This document shows, one piece after another, positions 16,218 through 24,972 of a stretch of DNA of 64,000 bases (position 1 is its first letter; every line of letters starts with the position of its first letter). The notes beneath the pieces are model-generated. The model was not told the origin of the DNA, ran no database searches, and saw only the letters and a list, made by a program, of their open reading frames with translations. Source of the DNA: Streptomyces abyssalis. GTDB taxonomy: Bacteria > Actinomycetota > Actinomycetes > Streptomycetales > Streptomycetaceae. The DNA is taken from assembly GCF_001751365.1 (NCBI RefSeq), contig NZ_LJGT01000040.1, positions 310,001 through 374,000 on the forward strand, written 5' to 3'. The position numbers were made by a program, and so were the translations under genes.

Positions 16218-18773
16218 CTACGTCAGGGTGACGGTGAACTCCGGCCGCCGGACGCGCAGAACCGTACGGCCGCCCTCACGCGAGGACTTCGCGCCCTGGC
16301 ACCTGGCTCCGCCTTCGACCGCGACGACGGAATCAGTGCCGCCCACCGCGCGGAAGCTCACACTGCCCTTCTCGATGCCGGTGATCTCGGCGGTGGCGTA
16401 GGCGATGCGTCCACCGCCCGCCCTCAGGCCGAGCGGCAGGATCGCGCCGCTGCGGCCGGGGATGTGCAGCTTCTCACCGCCGAAGAGCGCCCGGCCCCGC
16501 TCGGAGACGGTGAACTCCTGGTCCAGCCCGGATGTGACGTTGAGGGCGTGCAGGAGGCGGCCGTCGCCGCCGGCGGTACGGGTGGTCAGCAGGAAGAGCC
16601 CCGGGTCGGTCGCGGTGTGGGTGATGGCCGGGGCGGCGCCGAGCGCCTTCAGCGCCCGCCGCCAGAAGTCCAGGTCGCAGCGGTAGTCGGTGGTGATGAC
16701 GACCGCCCGGCCTCTCCCGACGGGGACGTCGAAGCCGCAGCCCTTCCCGGTGGACACCTCGCGCAGCACCGTCGAGCCCCTGCCCGGGGTGCACAACTGC
16801 GCCTTCGGCACGCGGATTTCGGCACGGGGCGCCGCCCAGCCGTGCGAGGTCGCGGAGAGCCAGAAACGGTCCGCGTCGGTGAGGGTCCTGCCGACCCGCA
16901 GACCCAGCGCGTCGCGCAGCTCCGTGCTGGCCTTGCCCGCCATGTCCTCCTCCGGGACCCGGCCGGACAGCAGCAGCTTTCCGCCCGCTTCCAGATACCG
17001 GACGAGTTCGCGCTGCACCTTGGTCGCGAGGTTCTTGCCGGTCGCCAGCGCCAGTACGGGCGTACGGTCCGGGTCGAGACGCCCGGACTGCAGATCGACG
17101 GCGTTGTAGCGGAAGCCGTTCAGCAGCATCGCGCGGGAGAGGGCGCCGCGCGGGCCGAAGCCGCGGATCTCCTCGATGTCCGCGAGGATCGCGTCGACGC
17201 TCGCGCGCTCGGGCGGGTGGTACTCCGTCAGATAGTGGTCCGGGACGAACCCGAGGGCCACGTCGTCGTACTCGGGCACCATGCCGGCCAGCGCGCCGGC
17301 GAGGCCGCCGACGGCGTGAACCGTCTCCTTCAGCGGCTCGTAGCTGAGGTTCCGCCGGCCCTCGGGGTCGACCGGGGCCGAGAAGCCGTGGCGTTCGCCG
17401 GTGATGCCGATCCGGTCGTTGCCGTCGCCGGCGGGTTCGTCCAGCTTCGGGTTGAAGCCGCCTGCGAAGAGGTAGTAGTTGATCATCTTCACGCCCTGTG
17501 CCAGGCAGAGGCGTGTCTTCAGGTCACCGCTCTCGGCGTCCTCCTGGTTGTCCAGGTTGTCGCCGTAGTCGGCGTGCCCGGCGTCGAACTCCAGGGCGCT
17601 CAGCGGCTGGTGGGCGTCCTGGACCGACTCCGTGAAGGCGTTGATGAGGTAGAGGTCCGTGACGTTCTTGACGGTGAGGCCGCCGAGGTAGAAGTCCGAG
17701 CCGGCGAAGATCCCGCTCTCGCCCGACCACGTCTCCATGAGCTGGCTGATGCCGATGGGGAACTTCTTCGCGCCGCCGTCCGAGGTGCCGTGGATGTTGA
17801 TGAGGAACGGAATCCCCTTGAGTCCGTTGCCCTCCGCGTACTTGCGGAGCGCGCCCGTGTAGCGGGCGAAGCGGCCCCGCGTGAACGCACCCAGGTCGTG
17901 CATGAGGGCCGGCGCGTACGAGTCCTTGGGGGCGCGGATGGCGGCGTCGCGCTCGTCCGCGGGCTTGCCGGCGAAGGGGTAGCGCTCGCCGAGATCCTCG
18001 CCGTAGGTCTCGTCCAGCCAGGAGTTGAACGCCTTGAGGGTGCCGTCCGTGAGCGCGGGATGGTTGCTGACCCACGGCAGCATGCCGATCTCGTTGTCGA
18101 GCTGGCAGGCGATGACGCCGTGCCTGCCCTTGCGGTGCTTGCGCTTCGCGATCACCGGGATGACGGCGTCGTACCAGCGCCGCACCTCCTTGAGGTAGGC
18201 GGGCGCGAGATAGTCGACCGTCTGTGCGGTGTCCTTGCTGCCGTCCCAGCCCTTCGGCACGATCTCGGGGTGCTCCTCGCGCACGCGGTGCGGGATGCCC
18301 TCGCCTTTGAGTTCGGCCATCGTGAAGGGGCCCGGGCGGGCGATGACATGGAACCCGTTGTCGACGCACAGGTCCAGGAAGGCGCCCAGGTCGCGTTCCT
18401 CGCGGGTCTTACCGGTGACGTCGATGGAGCCGTCCGGGGTCTCGTGCCACATCCAGGGGATGTACGTCGCGACGGTGTTGAGCCCGGCCTCCTTGGCCAT
18501 GTCCAGGCGGGACTGCCAGTCGGAGCGCTTGAGGCGGAAGTAGTGGATCTCGCCCGCCAGTACGAGCACCGGCTCACCGTCGATCAGCAGCCGTTTGCGG
18601 TCGTACGAGACGGAGGGGCCCGCCTGCCTCCGCGCAGCGCCGGCAGGGGCTGCCGGGCCGGCCGCGTACGCGGGTCCGGAAAGCGGTCCGGTGCTTCCCG
18701 CCGCGGCGACGGCGATCGCCCCGGCGCCGCCGAGTACGGCGCGGCGGCGCATGTCTGCCGGGTGTGACGTCAT
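16218..18773 (-). CDS. Secreted GH35 beta-galactosidase-like glycoside hydrolase
   Basis: The protein has 851 residues from ATG 18773 (GGAG 8 bases upstream). A Tat-like signal MRRRAVLGGAGAIAVAAAG starts at residue 8, so export in folded form is likely. The GH35 TIM barrel (about 55-400) shows AGEIHYFRLKRSDWQSRL, YIPWMWHE and ARPGPF. The likely acid/base is E228 in CQLDNEIGM; E395 in SALEFDAGH is the likely nucleophile. A beta-rich region follows to the end with a trimming GATase-like segment near 600-660. It removes terminal beta-galactose or a related sugar. A LacI-type operator lies 96 bp upstream of the start. It follows the sulfatase/FGE genes and is the last gene of the glycan locus. 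Confidence 0.88.
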   Translation of the reverse strand: MTSHPADMRRRAVLGGAGAIAVAAAGSTGPLSGPAYAAGPAAPAGAARRQAGPSVSYDRKRLLIDGEPVLVLAGEIHYFRLKRSDWQSRLDMAKEAGLNTVATYIPWMWHETPDGSIDVTGKTREERDLGAFLDLCVDNGFHVIARPGPFTMAELKGEGIPHRVREEHPEIVPKGWDGSKDTAQTVDYLAPAYLKEVRRWYDAVIPVIAKRKHRKGRHGVIACQLDNEIGMLPWVSNHPALTDGTLKAFNSWLDETYGEDLGERYPFAGKPADERDAAIRAPKDSYAPALMHDLGAFTRGRFARYTGALRKYAEGNGLKGIPFLINIHGTSDGGAKKFPIGISQLMETWSGESGIFAGSDFYLGGLTVKNVTDLYLINAFTESVQDAHQPLSALEFDAGHADYGDNLDNQEDAESGDLKTRLCLAQGVKMINYYLFAGGFNPKLDEPAGDGNDRIGITGERHGFSAPVDPEGRRNLSYEPLKETVHAVGGLAGALAGMVPEYDDVALGFVPDHYLTEYHPPERASVDAILADIEEIRGFGPRGALSRAMLLNGFRYNAVDLQSGRLDPDRTPVLALATGKNLATKVQRELVRYLEAGGKLLLSGRVPEEDMAGKASTELRDALGLRVGRTLTDADRFWLSATSHGWAAPRAEIRVPKAQLCTPGRGSTVLREVSTGKGCGFDVPVGRGRAVVITTDYRCDLDFWRRALKALGAAPAITHTATDPGLFLLTTRTAGGDGRLLHALNVTSGLDQEFTVSERGRALFGGEKLHIPGRSGAILPLGLRAGGGRIAYATAEITGIEKGSVSFRAVGGTDSVVAVEGGARCQGAKSSREGGRTVLRVRRPEFTVTLT

Positions 18774-18868
18774 GACTGGGCTCCGTGAGGTCAGGGCCGA
18801 CGGCCGTGCGGTCTGCGGGTCTGCGGGTCTGCGGTTCGCGGTCCGGGACCGGGCTGGTGAGGCGAGAC

Positions 18869-18895
18869 TGTATGCGCTTACAGGAAGCGCGTACA
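18869..18895. promoter_or_regulatory. LacI-family operator upstream of GH35 (one strong and one degenerate site)
   Basis: TGTATGCGCTTACA at 18869-18882 is the exact reverse complement of the operator before the solute-binding protein gene at 28178. Right after it, AGGAAGCGCGTACA (18882-18895) matches the same pattern at 11 of 14 positions. This gives GH35 its own controlled promoter in addition to any read-through from the FGE gene. Confidence 0.8.
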
Positions 18896-18933
18896 AGAGG
18901 TCGGTGCGAAGCAGTTCACGGCCCTCCGCGGCG

Positions 18934-19917
18934 TCACAGAGCGACCCGGAAACCGGTGTTGCCGGACGAGGAGTCGGGGGTGTTCGCCATGCGCGCCGAG
19001 GTGCGGTAGCGCAGGCAGTACGACTCGTGGCACAGGTGCGAGCCGCCGCGCAGGACGCGGGAGCCGGAGCCGGGGCCTGGGCCGGAACCCGGTTCGGAGC
19101 CGGAACCCGGTTCGGAGCCGGAACCCGGGCCGGGGCCGAGGGCGCCGGCTGTCCACTCCCAGACGTTGCCCGTCATGTTGAACAGGCCGTATCCGTTCGG
19201 CGGGAACGCGTCCACGGGGCACGTGCCGGCGTAGCCGTCGTCGGCGGTGTTGCGGTCGGGAAAGGAGCCGCGCCAGACGTTCATCCGGTACGTGCCCGAC
19301 GGGTCCCGCTCCTCGCCCCACGGATACGGCGCGCCGCTCAGCCCGCCGCGCGCCCCGTACTCCCATTCGGCCTCGGTGGGCAGCCGCGTACCGGCCCAAG
19401 TGCAGTACGCCAGCGCGTCGTTGTGCGACACGTGCACCACGGGATGGTCCTCGCGGCCGTCCAGGTCCGACTGCGGGCCCTCCGGGTGCCGCCAGTCCGC
19501 CCCGTACACCTGACGCCACCAGGGTGCCGCGGCCGCCGCGCGTGTGGGCGGGAAGCCGTCCGGCAGGAAGCCCCCGAAGACGAACGACCAGCCGAAGCTC
19601 TCCGCGTCGGTGCGGTGGCCGGTCGCCGCGGCGAAGTCCGCGAACTCGGCGGCGGTGACGGCGGTCGCCGCCAGCCGCAGCGGTGCGACCGTCACCTCGC
19701 GCGCCGGGCCCTCGCCGTCCGCCGGGTACGGGGGGTCGTCGCAGCCCATCAGGAAGGCACCGCCGGGCAGTTCGCGCCAGCCGCCGCGGGGGGTGGGCGG
19801 TGCCGGGGCGGTCCGGTCTCCGGGGCCGGCCGCCCCGCCGGGACGCCGGGGCCCGTCGGCCGGGCGGTCCGGCGCGCAGCACGCCCGCCGTGGTTCCGGA
19901 GCCGCGCCCGGAGTCAT
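18934..19917 (-). CDS. Formylglycine-generating enzyme (sulfatase maturation factor)
   Basis: The protein has 327 residues. It has the FGE-sulfatase fold with GGAFLMGCDD, DHPVVHVSHNDALAYCTWAGTR, LPTEAEWEYGARGG and GLFNMTGNVWEWT. The copper-binding active-site cysteines are C296 and C301 in GGSHLCHESYC, with the same 5-residue spacing as in known aerobic FGEs, followed by the family tail NTPDSSSGNTGFR. It oxidises the Cys of CxPxR motifs to formylglycine using O2. Its start overlaps the sulfatase stop (ATGA), so the modifier is made with its client. Oddity: a Gly/Pro/Ser/Glu repeat of about 26 residues (18-bp tandem DNA repeats) sits just before the active-site strand, where relatives have a short loop. 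Confidence 0.93.
   Translation of the reverse strand: MTPGAAPEPRRACCAPDRPADGPRRPGGAAGPGDRTAPAPPTPRGGWRELPGGAFLMGCDDPPYPADGEGPAREVTVAPLRLAATAVTAAEFADFAAATGHRTDAESFGWSFVFGGFLPDGFPPTRAAAAAPWWRQVYGADWRHPEGPQSDLDGREDHPVVHVSHNDALAYCTWAGTRLPTEAEWEYGARGGLSGAPYPWGEERDPSGTYRMNVWRGSFPDRNTADDGYAGTCPVDAFPPNGYGLFNMTGNVWEWTAGALGPGPGSGSEPGSGSEPGSGPGPGSGSRVLRGGSHLCHESYCLRYRTSARMANTPDSSSGNTGFRVAL
19082..19128. repeat. 18-bp in-frame tandem repeat inside the FGE gene
   Basis: The unit CCGGAACCCGGTTCGGAG occurs at 19082-19099 and 19100-19117, with a partial third copy to 19128. It encodes the SEPGSG repeats on the minus strand, in a loop that leads into the catalytic cysteine strand. Copy number changes would keep the reading frame. 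Confidence 0.85.
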
Positions 19918-21353
19918 GGCAGCGCACCCTCGGGTGTGTCCCCGTAGCTCTTCTGGAGGTCCGCGAGCTGCACGGTCAACTCCTCGGCGACGGCGGCGTA
20001 TTCGGGGTCGCCGTACCGGTTGTGCAGCTCGTCCGGATCTTCTGCGAGGTCGAAGAGCTCCCACTCCGGCTCTCGCCGCTCCGCGCTCGCACCCGGGGCG
20101 CCGGAGCCGTGCCCCGGGTAGTGGATCAGCTTGTGGGTGCGGGTGCGGATGCCGTAGCACGCCTGCACGTTGTGGTCGTGGTCGAGGTGCATGTAGTAGC
20201 GGTAGTAGACCCCCGTGCGCCAGTCGCCGGGCGTCTCGCCGCGCAGCAGCGGCAGGAGGCTGCGGCCCTGCATGCGCTCCGGCGGTGTGACGCCGGCGAG
20301 GTCCAGCAGCGTCGGGGCGAAGTCCACATTCGCCACGAGGTCTTCGTTGACGGAGCCCGGTGCGACGACGCCCGGCCAGCGGACCACCAGCGGAATGCGC
20401 ATCGACGGCTCGTACATGAACCGCTTGTCGAACCAGCCGTGTTCACCGAGGAAGAAGCCGTGGTCCGAGGTGTAGGCGACGGCGGTGTCCTCCGCGAGAC
20501 CGGAGACGCCGAGGAAGTGCAGGACGCGGCCGACGTTCTCGTCCAGCGCCGCGACGACCCGCAGATACTCCTTGATGTACCGCTGATACCGCCACTCGCG
20601 CTCCTCCCGTTCCGAAAGCCCCTCCGGCACCGGCTCCTTGAGGTCCTCCGGCACCAGGTCGGCCATCCCCAGCCGGGCCTCGTGCGCGGCTGGGGCGCGG
20701 CCGCTCAGATCGTCGTGCAGGGTCGGAGGAGCGGGGACGTCCTCGTCCGCGTACAGGTTCCGGTGGCGCTCGGCGGGCTCGAAGTGCCGGTGCGGCGCCT
20801 TGTGCTGGACGAGCAGGGCGAAGGGGCGGTCCTTGTCGCGGCGGTCCAGCCAGTTCAGGGCGAGGTCGGTGATGACGTCGGTGACGTAACCCTTGTACGT
20901 GCGTTCGCCGTCGGCGGTGAGGAAGGACGGATCGTTGTATACGCCGTGCCCGGGAAGGATCTCCCAGTGGTCGAAGCCGCGTGGGTCGCTCCGCCCGCCG
21001 TGGCCCAGGTGCCACTTGCCGATGATCGCCGTCTGATAGCCGGCCTCGCGCAGCATCTCGGGGAAGCCCGGCTGCGTCGCGTCGAAGGTGTGGTCCGGCC
21101 CCTCCAGCGAGGTCATGCCGTTGACGTGACTGTATGTGCCGGTCAGCAGGGTCGCGCGGGCCGGTGAGCAGATCGCGTTGGTGCAGAAGGTGTTGTCGAA
21201 CCGCATTCCCTCCGCGGCCAGTTGGTCGACCGCGGGCGTCCGGTTGATCTCGCTGCCGTACGCGCCGATGGCGGGCACCGCGTGGTCGTCCGTCATGAAC
21301 AGCACGATGTTGGGGCGCACTTGCCTCTCAGCGGGCTGTGCGGGCGGCGTCAC
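19914..21353 (-). CDS. Cysteine-type sulfatase
   Basis: The protein has 479 residues. GTG at 21353 follows GGAGG by 5 bases. Calcium ligands begin with NIVLFMTDDH (D22, D23). The formylglycine motif is C62-S-P-A-R66 in NAICSPARATLLTG, so the enzyme depends on FGE. IIGKWHLGH, DHGFFLGEHGWFDK and MRIPLVVRWPG are further sulfatase signatures; DNVGRVLHFL-type and NPDEL-type tail segments resemble heparan N-sulfatase/choline-sulfatase relatives (S1 family). No signal peptide is evident, so it is either cytoplasmic, acting on imported oligosaccharides, or exported by another route. The gene lies between glucoamylase-like and FGE genes in a glycan-use locus, so a sulfated saccharide substrate is inferred. 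Confidence 0.92.
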   Translation of the reverse strand: MTPPAQPAERQVRPNIVLFMTDDHAVPAIGAYGSEINRTPAVDQLAAEGMRFDNTFCTNAICSPARATLLTGTYSHVNGMTSLEGPDHTFDATQPGFPEMLREAGYQTAIIGKWHLGHGGRSDPRGFDHWEILPGHGVYNDPSFLTADGERTYKGYVTDVITDLALNWLDRRDKDRPFALLVQHKAPHRHFEPAERHRNLYADEDVPAPPTLHDDLSGRAPAAHEARLGMADLVPEDLKEPVPEGLSEREEREWRYQRYIKEYLRVVAALDENVGRVLHFLGVSGLAEDTAVAYTSDHGFFLGEHGWFDKRFMYEPSMRIPLVVRWPGVVAPGSVNEDLVANVDFAPTLLDLAGVTPPERMQGRSLLPLLRGETPGDWRTGVYYRYYMHLDHDHNVQACYGIRTRTHKLIHYPGHGSGAPGASAERREPEWELFDLAEDPDELHNRYGDPEYAAVAEELTVQLADLQKSYGDTPEGALP

Positions 21354-21449
21354 GGAGACCTCCGGGGTGGTGCGGGCCGGGACAGCGCCGGGGATGTGCC
21401 ACCGACGCTGCCCCGGCGATATGGGGGGCGGCCGCGGGTGCGGGTCTGA

Positions 21450-22862
21450 TCAGGCTATGCCGAAGTCCTCCTTGGCCAGCAGCGGGCGCACCCTCCTCCT
21501 GAAGCCGCCCGAGCGGAAGGCCCCCTGGAGCAGGCCGGGGCTGAGCACCTGCGCGAGACCGGCGGTGATCATGCCCTGGTCCAGCGCGAGCATGAAGTCG
21601 CTGACCGTGCCCTCGCGTACGTCGACGGAGTCACGGAAGCCAAGCCCGTCGTGGTAGGCCCCGAAGTCGCGGGCGATCTTCAGCAGGTTGGCGACGGAGT
21701 CCTTCGGTTCGAACTGCATCGCCAGGAAGGAGGCGTGGGGTGTGACGACGCCCTTGGAGAAGTAGCCGTCCACCGTCATGCCGATCGCGTCGACGCCGTA
21801 CTCGCTGTAGCCGCCCGCGGGGATGTTCGCCGGGGAGAAGCCCCAGTACCCCAGCTTCTCCTCCTCCAGGCCGTGTTCGATCTGGCTGCGTATGTAGCGC
21901 TTGTGCGTCACGCCCCACGCCTTGGGCGCCCACTCGCCCTCGGGCACGAACAGCGGCACCATCAGCGCCTCGAACATCGAGCCGCCCCAGCTGGGGATCA
22001 GTTTCCGGCCGCGGTAGGTGTAGTGGCCGCGGAAGAGGCGTACGCCGTCGACCGTCACGTACTCGCCCTCGGGCTTCTGCTCCTGCTCGTTCTCAGGAAC
22101 CATCGTGCGGAACGTGCGCCAGTAGTGCTCGCCGGGCAGGCTGCCGTCCGCGATGCCGAGGTAACTGGCCATGCGGGGCTCGGTGTTGAGGGCTCCGTAC
22201 CAGTGCGGCGTGAAGGTGTCGTCCTCCGTCCAGTAACCGCCGTGGATCTGGCCGGGGTTCTGCGCGGGATCTTCCTCGTCGTACGGCGTGTAGTAGAAGT
22301 TCCAGTCGGCGTCCTTGAGGAGAGCCCTGACGCGGGGCGCCAGCGACGGGTCGGCCTGTGCCGCGATCCGCAGGCCCGTGACCAGCCAGGCGTTGTCGAC
22401 GGACGAGAGGAACGGCCGCACCTCGTCGCCGGTCTCCGGCCACTTGGTGAGCACCTTGCCCGTGTCCGCGTCGTACCAGTTGAGCCAGAAACCCTTCGCC
22501 CGCTCCAGCTTCTCCACCGCCGATACGGTGCCCGCGAGCCGCTTGCGCATGAGCGGGCGGCTGATGACGCCGAGCCCGGCGGCGGCCACCGTCGACCAGA
22601 TCCCGCAGCCGATATTGGTGGGGGAGGTCTGGACGCTGCGCTCCGGCTTGGCTCCGCTGACGTCGACCTTGTCGGCCGCGAGGCCGAAGTCCGTGTGCAT
22701 CGCCTCGATCGAGGCGTACGTGTCACGGAACCAGCGGTGCAGCAGGGCACCCGAACCAGCGGGGGCGGTGCGGCTGCGCGCCGAGGCGGGGCCGGCCGTG
22801 GCGCCGAGGGTGAGCGCGGCCGTCGCACCCGCTCCGGCCGTGAGGATGGTGCGTCGTTTCAT
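21450..22862 (-). CDS. Secreted glucoamylase-like (DUF3131/Glycoamylase-type) protein
   Basis: The protein has 470 residues. The N-terminus MKRRTILTAGAGATAALTLGA is a Tat-type signal with RR followed by a hydrophobic stretch and an Ala-x-Ala-like site near 28. The mature part looks like an all-helical (alpha/alpha)6 toroid of the glucoamylase-like family: SVDNAWLVTGLRI, SWGGSMFEALMVPLFVPE, THKRYIRSQIEHG, WGFSPANIPAGGYSEYGVD and GVVTPHASFLAMQF, which are the conserved family blocks. Some members are beta-1,2-glucan hydrolases (GH144), but family membership does not fix the substrate. GGAG lies about 10 bases before the ATG. It follows GH39 by 97 bp and has no operator of its own, so it is probably read from upstream. 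Confidence 0.8.
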   Translation of the reverse strand: MKRRTILTAGAGATAALTLGATAGPASARSRTAPAGSGALLHRWFRDTYASIEAMHTDFGLAADKVDVSGAKPERSVQTSPTNIGCGIWSTVAAAGLGVISRPLMRKRLAGTVSAVEKLERAKGFWLNWYDADTGKVLTKWPETGDEVRPFLSSVDNAWLVTGLRIAAQADPSLAPRVRALLKDADWNFYYTPYDEEDPAQNPGQIHGGYWTEDDTFTPHWYGALNTEPRMASYLGIADGSLPGEHYWRTFRTMVPENEQEQKPEGEYVTVDGVRLFRGHYTYRGRKLIPSWGGSMFEALMVPLFVPEGEWAPKAWGVTHKRYIRSQIEHGLEEEKLGYWGFSPANIPAGGYSEYGVDAIGMTVDGYFSKGVVTPHASFLAMQFEPKDSVANLLKIARDFGAYHDGLGFRDSVDVREGTVSDFMLALDQGMITAGLAQVLSPGLLQGAFRSGGFRRRVRPLLAKEDFGIA

Positions 22863-22959
22863 GTCGTGCGACTCCTTCGTCTTTCGGTGGACGTGCAGTC
22901 GTCGGGGTGGGCCGCGGGACGCGGCAGGGAGACGGGCTGGACGCGGCCGGGCCGGTGGC

Positions 22960-24843
22960 TCAGCCCCTGGTGAGGCGGAGGGCGCGGATGCCGGGCATCG
23001 GCAGGTCGAGGGTGACCGAGAGCGAACCGCCGGAGTCGGCGGTGACGGTGCCGCCGTCCTCCTCGAACAGCTCGTCGGCGGCCCGGAGTTCGCTCCACTG
23101 CCGCTCGTTCGGCCAGTCGCTGTGTCCGCCGTCCATGGCGTCCCAGACGGCCTTGATGTTGGAGTGCTTCTCGTCCACGCGCCGCACCGTCACCGAGTAG
23201 CTCGCGCCCGGCGTCAGTCCGTTGACCTCGACGACCGCGTTGCGGCCCAGTGAGGGGGCGCCGTCGATCTTCGTCTGGTCCAGCGTGCCGTTCCAGCACA
23301 GGACGTCGACGCCGGCGGCGTCGTCCGTCCGCGTCGCGAGGGACTCCACCAGCGCCTCGGCGCCGTCGCCGGTGACCGCCGCGGGGATACGGCCGCCCTC
23401 CAGCTGCGAGAGCATCCGCAGCGCCCAGAAGCGCGGCTTGCGCAGATTGCCCACCGTCAGCAGCCCGAAGCCGCCGTGGAAGAGCTTCGGGGGCCTGCCC
23501 AGCTCCTCGAAGTGGTCGGTGGCGACCCAGTAGGCAAGCGCGTCGGTCGAGGCCAGCGCGCTCTTCATGCCGCGGAGCACGAACGGGGCCGAGAAGACGG
23601 AGTCGCTGACGCGGTGGAAGTGCGTGGGCGTCACGCCCCACTCCGTCCACAGGATCTCCGGCTCGGGCCTGCCCGTGGCGTCCGCGTACGAGCGCGTCTC
23701 GGGACGGAAGTCCAGCGGCGCGTTGCCGTAGGTGTGCGTCGAGACGAAGTCGACGGGCACGTCCCGCTCACGGCAGTGCTCCAGCAGCGGCCCCACCCAC
23801 TTCGCCGCCGCCGAGCCGGGGCCGCCGACCCGGATGCGCGGGTCGACGCTCTTCACGGCGCGCGCGGCCGTCTCGTACAGCAGGTGGTACTGGGCCTGCG
23901 TGCCGTTCCAGAAGACCTCCAGGTTGGCCTCGTTCCAGACCTCGAACTCCCAGCCGGCGACCTCGTCCGCGCCGTAGCGCTCCCGCAGGTGCACCGTCAG
24001 GGCACGGCACAGCTCGCCCCACCGGTCCCAGCTGCGCGGCACGGACGCGATGCCCTTGTACTCGAAGATGGTGTATTCGGGATCGAGCGCCAGCTCGGCG
24101 GGCATGAAGGAGAGTTCGACGACGGGCTTGAGGCCGGTGGCCAGGAAGCGGTCGTAGACCTCGTCGATGCCGGAGAAGTCGAAGGAGCCGTCCTCGCGGA
24201 CGCTCACGCACTCGGGCAGGAACGTGCCGTGTGCCCGTACGGTGCGCACGCCCAGCTCGTCGCGGACGATGCCGAGCGCCTCTGCGTACTCCTTAGCGAC
24301 GTCCGCGCCGCCCGGTCCGGGTTCGTCCCACACCAGCATCGACAGGTGCTCCGCGCCGATCATCCGGTTCCACACGGGCGGAAGCGGGACCGGCGTCGCG
24401 GCGGCGTCGACCGTGACGGTGACGGCCGGCGGCTGTGTGCCGGGTGCCCTGGGGCAGCCGCGCACCGGCTCGCCGGTGAGCGCGCCGGGGCCGGAGTCCG
24501 TCCAGGAGGCGACCTTGTACCAGTAGCCCCGGCCGGCCTCGACGAGCGAGTCGGCGTACGGCGGTGCAGGCACCGCCAGCACGTCGCCGCCGCGGTGGTC
24601 CAGCGGTTCGTACGGGCCGTCCACGGTGTCGGCGCGGTGCACGAGGTAACCGAGCGCGCCCTCCACAGGCTGCCAGTCGAGAAGCACGTGGCCGGTGCCG
24701 TCCTCGGAGCGCAGCCCCTTCGGCGCGGGCAGGCGCGCGGTGCCGGTCAGACTGGGGGCACCACCCGGCGAAGCCAGGGGGAGGTCGCTGGGAAGGCCGA
24801 TGCGCTGCTCCCAGTCGAGTCGAGCGGCGTTCTTCTCGGTCAT
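22960..24843 (-). CDS. GH39 glycoside hydrolase with N-terminal fibronectin III domain
   Basis: The protein has 627 residues from ATG 24843 (AGGTGA 8 bases upstream). Residues about 38-128 look like a fibronectin type III domain (LPAPKGLRSEDGTGHVLLDW, YWYKVASWTDSG). The GH39 TIM barrel follows: VRTVRAHGTFLPE, acid/base E305 in FEVWNEANLEVFW, and nucleophile E401 in ILWTEWGVTP. A C-terminal beta domain ends RALRLTRG. GH39 includes beta-xylosidases and alpha-L-iduronidases; next to a sulfatase, a uronate- or galactose-containing sulfated glycan is possible, but this is inference. No signal peptide, so it probably acts on imported oligosaccharides. A LacI operator lies 19 bp upstream of the start codon. 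Confidence 0.85.
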   Translation of the reverse strand: MTEKNAARLDWEQRIGLPSDLPLASPGGAPSLTGTARLPAPKGLRSEDGTGHVLLDWQPVEGALGYLVHRADTVDGPYEPLDHRGGDVLAVPAPPYADSLVEAGRGYWYKVASWTDSGPGALTGEPVRGCPRAPGTQPPAVTVTVDAAATPVPLPPVWNRMIGAEHLSMLVWDEPGPGGADVAKEYAEALGIVRDELGVRTVRAHGTFLPECVSVREDGSFDFSGIDEVYDRFLATGLKPVVELSFMPAELALDPEYTIFEYKGIASVPRSWDRWGELCRALTVHLRERYGADEVAGWEFEVWNEANLEVFWNGTQAQYHLLYETAARAVKSVDPRIRVGGPGSAAAKWVGPLLEHCRERDVPVDFVSTHTYGNAPLDFRPETRSYADATGRPEPEILWTEWGVTPTHFHRVSDSVFSAPFVLRGMKSALASTDALAYWVATDHFEELGRPPKLFHGGFGLLTVGNLRKPRFWALRMLSQLEGGRIPAAVTGDGAEALVESLATRTDDAAGVDVLCWNGTLDQTKIDGAPSLGRNAVVEVNGLTPGASYSVTVRRVDEKHSNIKAVWDAMDGGHSDWPNERQWSELRAADELFEEDGGTVTADSGGSLSVTLDLPMPGIRALRLTRG

Positions 24844-24861
24844 GTGGGGGTCACCTCTCGA

Positions 24862-24875
24862 TGGATGCGCATACA
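24862..24875. promoter_or_regulatory. LacI-family operator upstream of GH39
   Basis: TGGATGCGCATACA, one mismatch from a perfect palindrome around GCGC and matching the other sites of the locus at 12 of 14 positions. Only 19 bp separate it from the GH39 start codon, so a bound repressor would cover the promoter or the transcription start. Confidence 0.75.
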
Positions 24876-24904
24876 CGGACTCTTCGGCCGTGCGGCCTGC
24901 GATC

Positions 24905-24940
24905 GGTCGTACGGGTCCTGCGGGTCGTACGGGTCCTGCG
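24905..24940. repeat. 18-bp perfect tandem duplication between permease and GH39 genes
   Basis: GGTCGTACGGGTCCTGCG occurs at 24905-24922 and again at 24923-24940, in the 129-bp gap upstream of GH39 and downstream of the permease. It has no coding role. Confidence 0.85.
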
Positions 24941-24972
24941 GTCGGTCGTGCGGAACTGCGGTTTCCGCGGGC

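Noticed and set aside
16161..18767. Long open frame on the plus strand opposite GH35 (868 codons)
   Set aside because: The minus strand has clear GH35 motifs and a Tat signal; the plus-strand product has the composition of an antisense shadow.
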